Assembly (NCBI RefSeq): GCF_025567305.1 | Contig: NZ_JAOQJP010000009.1 | Location: forward strand, 62,001 to 126,000 | Length of the DNA stretch: 64,000 nucleotides | Direction of reading: 5' to 3' | Source: Lentihominibacter butyricus | GTDB lineage: Bacteria > Bacillota > Clostridia > Peptostreptococcales > Anaerovoracaceae | Shown: piece by piece, positions 56,995-64,000 of the stretch | Position numbering within the stretch: position 1 is the first letter of the stretch | Layout: each line of letters starts with the position of its first letter | Notes under the pieces: model-generated | Seen by the model: the letters and a program-made list of their open reading frames with translations, nothing else | Told to the model about the DNA's origin: nothing | Database searches by the model: none | Position numbers and translations under genes: made by a program

Positions 56995-57576
56995 ATGGGT
57001 ATAGATAACATTACATCGAAGATAATATGCGAAGCCGGACAGAAAGCAGATGATATCCTGACTAATGCACGGGTGGCCGGTGATGCGATCATAGCCGAAG
57101 CTGAGAACAAAGCTGACAGAATGCTGGAAACGGCAGAAAAAAACGGTCGTATCGAAAAAGAAAAGCTGATCGTCAGAAAAAAGAGTGTTGCATATATAGA
57201 CGGCAGAAAGATGCTGCTCGAAAAAAAGCAGGAAATCATAAAATCGTGTTTTGACAGAGCAGTGGACAAGATAGTTTCGATGGAAAAGGAAGACTATATA
57301 TCTTTTATTGCAGGTCTTGTTGAACAGACAGGCGAGACAGAAGGAAGTCTGATCCTGAATGATGCAGACAGAGAGAAAATAGGCCGGGACCTTATCAGAC
57401 ATCTGAATGAATATATAGACGGCGGGAACTTCGTGATGCACGACAAAACGAAAGCCATGCGGGGAGGTTTCATACTGGTCAAAGGTCCGGTGTCCATAAA
57501 CTGTACGATAGAAAACCTGGTGGATGAGGCCAGGGAAGAGCTGACAGGGAAAGCAGCCGAGCAGCTGTTCAGATAA
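56995..57576 (+). CDS. ntpE: V-type ATPase subunit E
   Basis: A 193-residue peripheral-stalk subunit. The long N-terminal helix (residues ~1-90, AEAENKADRMLETAEKNG) is followed by a small C-terminal globular domain with AMRGGFILVKGPVSINCT, typical of subunit E, and an ending VDEAREELTGKAAEQLF. AAGGGTG sets the start. Confidence 0.9.
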   Translation: MGIDNITSKIICEAGQKADDILTNARVAGDAIIAEAENKADRMLETAEKNGRIEKEKLIVRKKSVAYIDGRKMLLEKKQEIIKSCFDRAVDKIVSMEKEDYISFIAGLVEQTGETEGSLILNDADREKIGRDLIRHLNEYIDGGNFVMHDKTKAMRGGFILVKGPVSINCTIENLVDEAREELTGKAAEQLFR

Positions 57577-57588
57577 GGAGAGATTTAT

Positions 57589-58596
57589 ATGGCAGTGAGA
57601 AATTATGATGAATATGTATTTGCAGATGCATATATAACAAGCTTTGCAAAAAATCTCATGTCATGGAATGATATGATCAGGCTTGCTTCGTGCAAAAACC
57701 TGCAGAGTGCTGAAACTGTACTGCAGGAATTCGGATACAGAGAGTCCGAAGAACTTTCCGGCGGAGATATCGACGGCTTTATAAAGAGAGAACAGGAATC
57801 GCTTCATGACATGATATACAGCACGGTCCCGTCGCATGAAGAACTTGCAGTGTATTTCCTCCCGTCGGACTATCACAATGTGAAGGTGTGTCTTAAATCA
57901 GAATTCCTGGATATGGAGCCGCCGGAATATATGCTGATGGCGACCGGGCTTGAAAGCAGCAGGAAAACAGCAGGTATGATAAAGGAGAGAAATTACGCAT
58001 TCATGCCGCCTGAAATGAAACAGGCGGTTGCCGAAGCTGCAGATCTCTTCGGACGCGGCGGAGATCCCCAGGAGATAGATATCATAATGGACAAGGCATG
58101 TTTCAGTCAGATCGCAGATGCAGCGGAAAAATCCGGAGATGATTTTCTCATCGGATTTGTCAGACTGCAGATAGATATAAACAATATCAAATCGTTTATG
58201 AGGCTCCGGCAGATAGGCAAAGCATGGCCTTTTTTCCAGAAAGTATTCCTGGAGCATGGAAACATAAGCAGCAGACTGCTGGTCGCAGCTTATGAAGAGC
58301 CATATACGCAGATAGCGGAAAAACTGGAACCTTATGGATTCAAAAATGTTATGGCAGAAGGCGGACGGAGCATTTCGGAGACGGGAGATTTCAGCATTTT
58401 TGAGAGATTGTGCGACAACTGCCTGATGGAATACTGCAGGAAAGCGAAATATGAGACTTTTGGCCCTGCTCCCATAGCAGGCTACCTGTATGGCAAAATG
58501 ACGGAGTTAAGCAATCTGAGAGTGATATTGACAGGTATTTTTATTGGCTCCGGGCAGGAGCAGATAAATGAAAAGTTGAGGGATCCATATGTATAA
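57589..58596 (+). CDS. ntpC: V-type ATPase subunit C
   Basis: A 335-residue, mostly helical subunit C/d. It forms the socket between the rotor ring and central stalk. The N-terminal pattern YVFADAYITSFAKNLMS and the C-terminal GPAPIAGYLYGKMTELSNLR, followed by an RVI-type end, are family features. AAGGAGAG sets the start. It overlaps subunit F by 8 bases. Confidence 0.9.
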   Translation: MAVRNYDEYVFADAYITSFAKNLMSWNDMIRLASCKNLQSAETVLQEFGYRESEELSGGDIDGFIKREQESLHDMIYSTVPSHEELAVYFLPSDYHNVKVCLKSEFLDMEPPEYMLMATGLESSRKTAGMIKERNYAFMPPEMKQAVAEAADLFGRGGDPQEIDIIMDKACFSQIADAAEKSGDDFLIGFVRLQIDINNIKSFMRLRQIGKAWPFFQKVFLEHGNISSRLLVAAYEEPYTQIAEKLEPYGFKNVMAEGGRSISETGDFSIFERLCDNCLMEYCRKAKYETFGPAPIAGYLYGKMTELSNLRVILTGIFIGSGQEQINEKLRDPYV

Positions 58597-58915
58597 GATA
58601 GGTGTTATAGGCGACAGGGAATCGGTGCTGGGCTTCAAAGCCATAGGTCTGGATGTGTTCCCGTGCAGCCGAAGCGAAGATGCCGAAAAAGTGCTTCACA
58701 GACTGGCAAAAGAAGGATATGCGATCATTTACATCACAGAAGTGCTGGCATCGGAAATGATAGAAGATATAGACAGATACAAGGAAGAAATGATACCGGC
58801 AGTGATCACGATCCCCGGAAAAGAAGGGTCGACCGGAGAAGGTATGAGAAGTGTCAGCAAGGCTGTTGAACGTGCTGTCGGAGCGGATATACTGTTTGGA
58901 GGTGAAAACAGATGA
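58589..58915 (+). CDS. ntpF: V-type ATPase subunit F
   Basis: A 108-residue central-stalk subunit. The Rossmann-like fold begins YKIGVIGDRESVLGFKAIGL, with AIIYITEVLASEM and VITIPGKEGSTGEGM later. It binds subunit D in the rotor. GAGGGAT precedes the start. It overlaps ntpA by 4 bases. Confidence 0.93.
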   Translation: MYKIGVIGDRESVLGFKAIGLDVFPCSRSEDAEKVLHRLAKEGYAIIYITEVLASEMIEDIDRYKEEMIPAVITIPGKEGSTGEGMRSVSKAVERAVGADILFGGENR

Positions 58916-60690
58916 GGCATGGAAAAATCGTTAAGGTCTCAGGCCCGCTTGTGGTGGCATCAGGCATGGAAAATGCAGATATGTTCGATGTAGTGCGTGT
59001 AGGAGATCTGGGACTGATAGGCGAGATCATAGAGATGAGAGGCGGCAATGCTTCCATACAGGTTTATGAAGAAACCGCAGGTCTAGGACCGGGAGCTCCT
59101 GTTGTAACTACAGGTGCACAGCTTTCTGTAGAACTCGGACCCGGACTTATAGAAACGATGTATGACGGGATACAGCGTCCGCTGGAAGCGCTCAGGCAGA
59201 AAGCCGGACCGAACATCACGAGAGGGATAAGCGTACCGTCTCTGGACAGAGAAAGAAAATGGGAATTCGTTCCTGCTGTAAAAGCAGGAGATGTTCTGGA
59301 GGCCGGTGACATCATAGGAACGGTGCAGGAAACGGTGATCGTCGAGCATAAAATAATGGTCCCTTACGGGGTAAGCGGCACGGTAGAAAAGATCAGCGGA
59401 GGTCCGTTCACTGTTGAAGATGTTGTGTGTACAGTAAAAAAAGAGGATGGCACTCTGCATGATCTGACGATGATGCAGAAATGGCCGGTAAGAAAAGGCA
59501 GACCATATAAGGAAAAGCTCGTACCGGATATGCCTCTGATCACAGGGCAGCGTGTCATAGACACGATGTTCCCTATTGCAAAAGGCGGAGTTGCGGCAGT
59601 ACCGGGTCCGTTCGGATCAGGAAAAACTGTTGTGCAGCATCAGCTGGCAAAATGGGCGGATGCAGATATAGTGGTATATATAGGTTGTGGCGAACGCGGG
59701 AATGAAATGACAGATGTACTTATGGAATTTCCTGAGCTGAAAGACCCGAGGTCTGGAGAATCACTGATGAAGCGTACCGTGCTCATAGCGAACACTTCAG
59801 ACATGCCTGTTGCCGCAAGAGAAGCGTCTATCTATACAGGAATAACTATAGCAGAGTATTTCAGAGACATGGGTTATTCGGTAGCGCTTATGGCAGACTC
59901 GACTTCGCGATGGGCAGAAGCTCTTCGTGAAATGTCAGGACGTCTTGAGGAAATGCCGGGTGAAGAAGGATACCCTGCGTATCTTGGATCAAGACTTGCA
60001 CAGTTTTATGAAAGAGCCGGAAGGACTGTCTCGCTGGGGAAAGAGGGACGTCTGGGCGCATTGTCCGCTATAGGTGCGGTATCGCCTCCGGGAGGTGATA
60101 TTTCCGAGCCGGTCTCACAGGCTACATTGAGGATCGTAAAGGTATTCTGGTGTCTTGATGCATCCCTTGCATACAAGAGACATTTCCCGGCTATAAACTG
60201 GCTGCAGAGCTACTCTCTTTATGTGGACAGGCTGTCGGAGTGGTATGAGGAAAATGTGAGCAGAGAATTTACAAAACTGCGTTCTGATGCATTGCTGCTG
60301 CTTCAGGAAGAGGCGGAGTTGAATGAGATCGTGCAGCTGGTAGGTGTGGATGCGCTTTCTTTTGAAGACCGGATCAAGCTCGAAGCTTCAAAATCGATAC
60401 GTGAAGACTACCTTCATCAGAATGCTTTTCATGATATAGACACATATGCATCTATGAACAAGCAGTACAAGATGCTCAAACTGATACTCAGTTACTACAG
60501 GCTGTCGCTGGAAGCTGTGGGAAACGGCGCACCTTTCGGACGTGTGGCATCTGTGCCGGTACGTGAAAGCATAGGTCGTTTCAAATATGTTGAAGAAGCC
60601 GGAGTCGATGAGGCGTATGAGAAGATAATGGATCATATGAAAAAGGAGATAGCAGCCCTGGTAAGCAAGGAGGATGAAGACGATGATTAA
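58912..60690 (+). CDS. ntpA: V-type ATPase catalytic subunit A
   Basis: A 592-residue nucleotide-hydrolysing subunit. The Walker A is GPFGSGKT at residues 232-239, with CGERGNEMTDVLMEFPEL, the Walker B region VALMADSTSRWAEALREMS and GEEGYPAYLGSRLAQFYERAG further on. The non-homologous insert of V-type A subunits is present between the N-terminal barrel and the P-loop. A GGAGG site. Partner of subunit B. Confidence 0.97.
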   Translation: MRHGKIVKVSGPLVVASGMENADMFDVVRVGDLGLIGEIIEMRGGNASIQVYEETAGLGPGAPVVTTGAQLSVELGPGLIETMYDGIQRPLEALRQKAGPNITRGISVPSLDRERKWEFVPAVKAGDVLEAGDIIGTVQETVIVEHKIMVPYGVSGTVEKISGGPFTVEDVVCTVKKEDGTLHDLTMMQKWPVRKGRPYKEKLVPDMPLITGQRVIDTMFPIAKGGVAAVPGPFGSGKTVVQHQLAKWADADIVVYIGCGERGNEMTDVLMEFPELKDPRSGESLMKRTVLIANTSDMPVAAREASIYTGITIAEYFRDMGYSVALMADSTSRWAEALREMSGRLEEMPGEEGYPAYLGSRLAQFYERAGRTVSLGKEGRLGALSAIGAVSPPGGDISEPVSQATLRIVKVFWCLDASLAYKRHFPAINWLQSYSLYVDRLSEWYEENVSREFTKLRSDALLLLQEEAELNEIVQLVGVDALSFEDRIKLEASKSIREDYLHQNAFHDIDTYASMNKQYKMLKLILSYYRLSLEAVGNGAPFGRVASVPVRESIGRFKYVEEAGVDEAYEKIMDHMKKEIAALVSKEDEDDD

Positions 60691-62050
60691 AGAATACAAG
60701 ACGATATCAGAAGTTGCAGGTCCTCTGATGCTGGTTAGAGATGTGGAGGGCGTGACTTATGATGAGCTGGGAGAGATCGTGCTTCCGAACGGTGAGCTGC
60801 GACTCTGCAAAGTACTTGAGATAAACGGCAGGGACGCGCTCGTGCAGCTGTTTGAGAGTGCTGCAGGCATCAATCTGAAGGAATCGAGCGTAAGATTCCT
60901 TGGTAAAGGAACTCAGCTTTCGGTTTCATCTGAGATGCTGGGGCGTGTGTTTGACGGTATGGGTCGTGCCATCGATGGAGGGGCGGAGATAATCGCAGAG
61001 AAAAAACTCGACATAAACGGTCTGCCGATGAATCCTGCTGCGCGTGACTATCCTGCTGAATTCATACAGACGGGAGTATCCGCTATAGACGGACTTAACA
61101 CACTGGTAAGAGGACAGAAACTTCCTATTTTTTCTGCTTCCGGTCTGCCGCATGCGGATCTTGCCGCACAGATAGCACGTCAGGCGAAGGTGCTTGGTGA
61201 TGAGCATAACTTCGCTGTTGTCTTTGCAGCGATAGGTATAACATATGAGGAGGCTGACTTTTTCGCTTCTGATTTCAGAAGGACGGGCGCCATAGACAGA
61301 ACCGTCATGTTCATGAATCTGGCAAATGACCCGGCTGTAGAGCGTATCGCGACACCACGTATGGCACTGACGGCAGCAGAGTATCTGGCGTTCGATCTCG
61401 ATATGCATGTGCTGGTAATAATGACAGATATCACGAATTATGCGGAGGCACTGCGCGAGGTATCCGCAGCACGCAAGGAAGTCCCGGGAAGACGAGGTTA
61501 TCCGGGGTATCTTTACACTGATCTGGCAACACTTTATGAAAGAGCAGGCAGGAAAAGAGGTCATGAAGGTTCTATAACTATGATACCGATACTGACTATG
61601 CCTGAAGAAGACAAGACACACCCGATACCGGATCTCACCGGATATATCACTGAAGGGCAGATCATCTTGTCGCGCGATCTTTACCGAAAAGGAGTACAGC
61701 CTCCGATAGATGTCCTGCCGTCACTTTCACGTCTGAAAGACAAAGGTATAGGTCAGGGAAAAACACGTGAAGATCATGCAGATACGATGAACCAGCTTTT
61801 TGCTGCTTATGCCAGAGGCAAAGAGTGTCTGGAACTGATGACTATACTGGGAGAGGCGGCTCTTACCGATATAGATCTTATGTATGCGAAGTTCAGTCAG
61901 GAGTTTGAAAAACAGTATGTATCACAGGGATACGAAAAAGAACGTACTGTGGAAGAAACACTTGATCTGGGCTGGGAGCTGCTCAGGATGCTGCCGAAGA
62001 GTGAACTGAAGCGAATAAAAGATGAACTGATACAGAAATATCTCGGGTAG
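60683..62050 (+). CDS. ntpB: V-type ATPase subunit B
   Basis: A 455-residue non-catalytic subunit. IKEYKTISEVAGPLMLV opens it. The P-loop is replaced (SASGLPHADLAAQIARQA), as expected for B. VIMTDITNYAEALREVSAAR and PGRRGYPGYLYTDLATLYER are conserved. AGGAGG lies 9 bases before ATG 60683. ATG 60674 is directly next to it and so is less likely. It overlaps ntpA by 8 bases. Confidence 0.96.
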   Translation: MIKEYKTISEVAGPLMLVRDVEGVTYDELGEIVLPNGELRLCKVLEINGRDALVQLFESAAGINLKESSVRFLGKGTQLSVSSEMLGRVFDGMGRAIDGGAEIIAEKKLDINGLPMNPAARDYPAEFIQTGVSAIDGLNTLVRGQKLPIFSASGLPHADLAAQIARQAKVLGDEHNFAVVFAAIGITYEEADFFASDFRRTGAIDRTVMFMNLANDPAVERIATPRMALTAAEYLAFDLDMHVLVIMTDITNYAEALREVSAARKEVPGRRGYPGYLYTDLATLYERAGRKRGHEGSITMIPILTMPEEDKTHPIPDLTGYITEGQIILSRDLYRKGVQPPIDVLPSLSRLKDKGIGQGKTREDHADTMNQLFAAYARGKECLELMTILGEAALTDIDLMYAKFSQEFEKQYVSQGYEKERTVEETLDLGWELLRMLPKSELKRIKDELIQKYLG

Positions 62051-62060
62051 GTGATGCACT

Positions 62061-62753
62061 ATGGCAGAAAGAATGAATGTCAATCCTACGAGGATGATGC
62101 TGACTGCTCTAAAGAAAAGACTGAAGACTGCGGTGAGGGGCCACAAGCTTCTCAAAGATAAACGTGACGAGCTGATGAAAGAATTCCTTGAGCTGGCTCG
62201 TGAAAACGGGAGGCTGCGTCAGGAAGTGGAGAAGTCTCTTGAAAGGATATACAGGAACTTTTCGGTAGCGAGCGCGATGATGAGCCGTGAAGTCATGGAA
62301 GAATCGCTGATGTTTCCGAAACAGGGCGTCATACTTGATCTGGAAAAGAAAAACATAATGAGCGTCAATGTACCGAGATTCCCTTTTGAAACTATTGCAA
62401 AAGATCCGGCAGATATTCTGCCGTACGGTTTTGCAAGAACTTCGGGAGAGCTCGACAATGCAGTATATCAGCTCGCTGATATACTGCCCGCACTGCTGGA
62501 ACTTGCGGAAAAGGAGAAAGCCACTGACTTGCTGGCGGCAGAGCTGGAAAAGACCAGACGCCGTGTCAATGCGCTGGAATATGTTATGATCCCGAGACTG
62601 GAAGCAACTATCAGGTATATCCAGATGAAGCTTGATGAAAATGAAAGGGGCAATCAGACAAGGCTGATGAAGGTAAAGGATATGATGCTTGAGGAAAATA
62701 TCAGGCAGAAGCGTGAACGTGATAAAAGAGAAATGGAAGCCCTGGCAGAATAG
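62061..62753 (+). CDS. ntpD: V-type ATPase subunit D
   Basis: A 230-residue central-shaft subunit with two long helices at the ends (NVNPTRMMLTALKKRLKTAV; and RRVNALEYVMIPRLEATIRY), a classic antiparallel coiled coil. RMLKVKD-type RLMKVKDMMLEE lies near the end. It is the last gene of the operon and is followed by a shared terminator. Confidence 0.95.
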   Translation: MAERMNVNPTRMMLTALKKRLKTAVRGHKLLKDKRDELMKEFLELARENGRLRQEVEKSLERIYRNFSVASAMMSREVMEESLMFPKQGVILDLEKKNIMSVNVPRFPFETIAKDPADILPYGFARTSGELDNAVYQLADILPALLELAEKEKATDLLAAELEKTRRRVNALEYVMIPRLEATIRYIQMKLDENERGNQTRLMKVKDMMLEENIRQKRERDKREMEALAE

Positions 62754-62798
62754 ATCATATCATTAAGGTTATCAGACCGTATGGAATATCGACGAAGC

Positions 62799-62833
62799 AA
62801 AATCCCGCCTGTGTTTATGTGCAGACGGGATTT
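62799..62833. terminator. Bidirectional terminator between ntpD and argH
   Basis: AAATCCCG pairs with CGGGATTT around an 18-base loop. The minus-strand side continues into TTTTGC, so it may serve both convergent operons. Confidence 0.75.
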
Positions 62834-62875
62834 AGTGTATGGCAGTCTGACTGCCGGTATATTATTTTCTGAGGA

Positions 62876-64000
62876 TCATTTCTGTTTTTTTTTGCTGTCG
62901 ATCTCGGCAAGCTGTGCAGCCACGCTTTCGAATGAAGTGGAGCCCTTTGACTTCTTTGCTTTGAGGCAGCTTCTGACAGCGATCTTTTCATAGATGTCGT
63001 CATCGAACTTGTCGGAGAATGATTTGAATTCATCCATCGACATCTCTTCGATCGCGATGCCTTTGTTGATGCAGTAGAGTACTATCTTACCGATGATCTC
63101 GTGGCAGTCTCTGAAAGGGATGCCCTTTGAAACGAGGTAGTCGGCTGCATCGGTAGCGTTCATGTAGCCGTATTTAGCAGCGCTTTCCATCTTCTCTTCG
63201 CGGACTTTCATCGTGAGTATCATCTCGGTGAAGATGCTCACTGATGCCTTGAGAGTGTCGATCGCATCGAATACCGGGATCTTGTCTTCCTGGAGGTCCT
63301 TGTTGTACGCGAGCGGCAGACCTTTGCATATAGTGAGAAGGCTCATCAGGTCGCCGTATACGCGGCCTGTTTTTCCTCTGATCAGTTCAGCCATATCAGG
63401 GTTCTTCTTCTGCGGCATGATGCTGCTGCCTGTCGAAAACGAGTCATCGATCTCGATGAAGCTGAATTCAACGGAGCTCCAGAGTATCAGCTCTTCGCAG
63501 AATCTGGAAAGGTGCATCATCGTGATGGCGCAGCAGTTTATGAATTCGATCGCGAAATCTCTGTCAGCCACGGCGTCCATACCGTTAGGAAGGACTTCAG
63601 CAAATCCGAGCTTTTCAGCGAGAAAATCTCTGTCGGTATCGTATGTAGTGCCTGCAAGGGCGCCGCTTCCGAGAGGGAGCCTGTCAACCCTTTTGAGGCA
63701 GTCGCTGAACCTTTCCCTGTCTCTTGAGAACATCTGATAGTATGCGAGCAGATGGTATGCCAGTGTCACTGGCTGTGCGCGCTGCAGATGTGTGTATCCC
63801 GGCATCACTGTATCAGTGTGTTCCTTTGCGAGCTTTTCAAGTGCGTCGAGGAGCTCGCTCAGCATATTGTCGACAGCTGCAGTCTCTTTTTTGAGGTAGA
63901 GTCTGATATCGACCGCGATCTGATCGTTTCGGCTTCTTGCTGTATGAAGCTTCTTGCCTGTATCGCCTATCCTCTCTGTCAGGATGGACTCTATATTCAT
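62876..64000 (-). CDS. argH: Argininosuccinate lyase (partial, N-terminus beyond window)
   Basis: 374 residues are visible, lacking about the first 85-90 residues of a full-length enzyme. HTARSRNDQIAVDIRLYLK, GYTHLQRAQPVTLAYHLL and the signature GSSIMPQKKNPD identify argininosuccinate lyase, which releases arginine and fumarate. The frame is still open at base 64000; the Met there (MNIESILTERIG) is internal to the family alignment, so the real start lies further upstream on the minus strand. The C-terminus ends in a short Lys-rich tail. Confidence 0.95.
   Translation of the reverse strand: MNIESILTERIGDTGKKLHTARSRNDQIAVDIRLYLKKETAAVDNMLSELLDALEKLAKEHTDTVMPGYTHLQRAQPVTLAYHLLAYYQMFSRDRERFSDCLKRVDRLPLGSGALAGTTYDTDRDFLAEKLGFAEVLPNGMDAVADRDFAIEFINCCAITMMHLSRFCEELILWSSVEFSFIEIDDSFSTGSSIMPQKKNPDMAELIRGKTGRVYGDLMSLLTICKGLPLAYNKDLQEDKIPVFDAIDTLKASVSIFTEMILTMKVREEKMESAAKYGYMNATDAADYLVSKGIPFRDCHEIIGKIVLYCINKGIAIEEMSMDEFKSFSDKFDDDIYEKIAVRSCLKAKKSKGSTSFESVAAQLAEIDSKKKQK

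Overview
The window looks like a chromosomal segment of a low-to-mid GC, strictly anaerobic Clostridia-type Firmicute, probably gut-associated. The evidence is purR next to spoVG, Bacillus-like synteny of glmU-prs-pth-mfd, Fe-S enzymes including a sensory [FeFe]-hydrogenase, a sodium-type V-ATPase operon, strong AGGAGG ribosome sites and a bile-salt-hydrolase family gene. A lineage near the Eubacteriales family Anaerovoracaceae is plausible, but that is a guess from gene content.

Layout. 0-2.3 kb: a small orphan ORF, a CarD-like regulator and a membrane-anchored unknown. 1.9-8.7 kb: an iron block with a Fur-like regulator, a 26-residue membrane peptide, a DUF6110-like protein, a P1B ATPase with an SCA metal-site motif (a candidate ferrosome cluster), then DUF3793, flavodoxin, feoB and feoA. 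Two promoters in this block share a palindrome, TTAGT-N4-ACTAA, across the -10 box. 8.9-9.5 kb: six tRNAs (Met, Val, Asp, Cys, His, Gln). 9.5-11.2 kb: a loosely packed accessory patch with a DUF6809-like gene, a ClbS/DfsB-like gene and eroded sequence. 11.2-17.6 kb: lexA, then a TetR-led operon with hypB, a 930-residue Fe-S/flavin oxidoreductase, hypA and a DUF5692-like membrane protein, with no hydrogenase structural gene beside it. 17.9-22.9 kb: a choloylglycine hydrolase, an mnmA 3' fragment, an Rrf2 regulator with three cysteines, and a sensory hydrogenase plus PP2C phosphatase pair. 23.0-25.6 kb: sulfur assimilation (O-acetylhomoserine sulfhydrylase and cysteine synthase), behind a CymR-like box and a short leader peptide ending Cys-Arg-Cys.

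25.8-31.4 kb: the most unusual region. Two MurT/GatD-like pairs flank an ATP-grasp gene. Both GatD-like partners lack the catalytic Cys and His of the glutaminase site, and the second pair is preceded by three tandem double-hairpin repeats in its leader. 31.5-47.4 kb: housekeeping genes (pyk, spoVG, purR, murC, a glmU C-terminal half, prs, pth, mfd, dapB, a thioesterase, carA, carB). 47.5-54.0 kb: a small membrane protein, an amidohydrolase with an NhaC antiporter, TerC, a phosphodiesterase, and a pair made of a MoaA-like fragment and a degenerate Fic protein. 54.1-62.8 kb: the complete V-type ATPase operon in the order H-I-K-E-C-F-A-B-D. The window ends inside argH on the minus strand.

Starts were chosen by ribosome-binding site and family N-terminus. 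All family names come from motif recognition by eye, with no database search.
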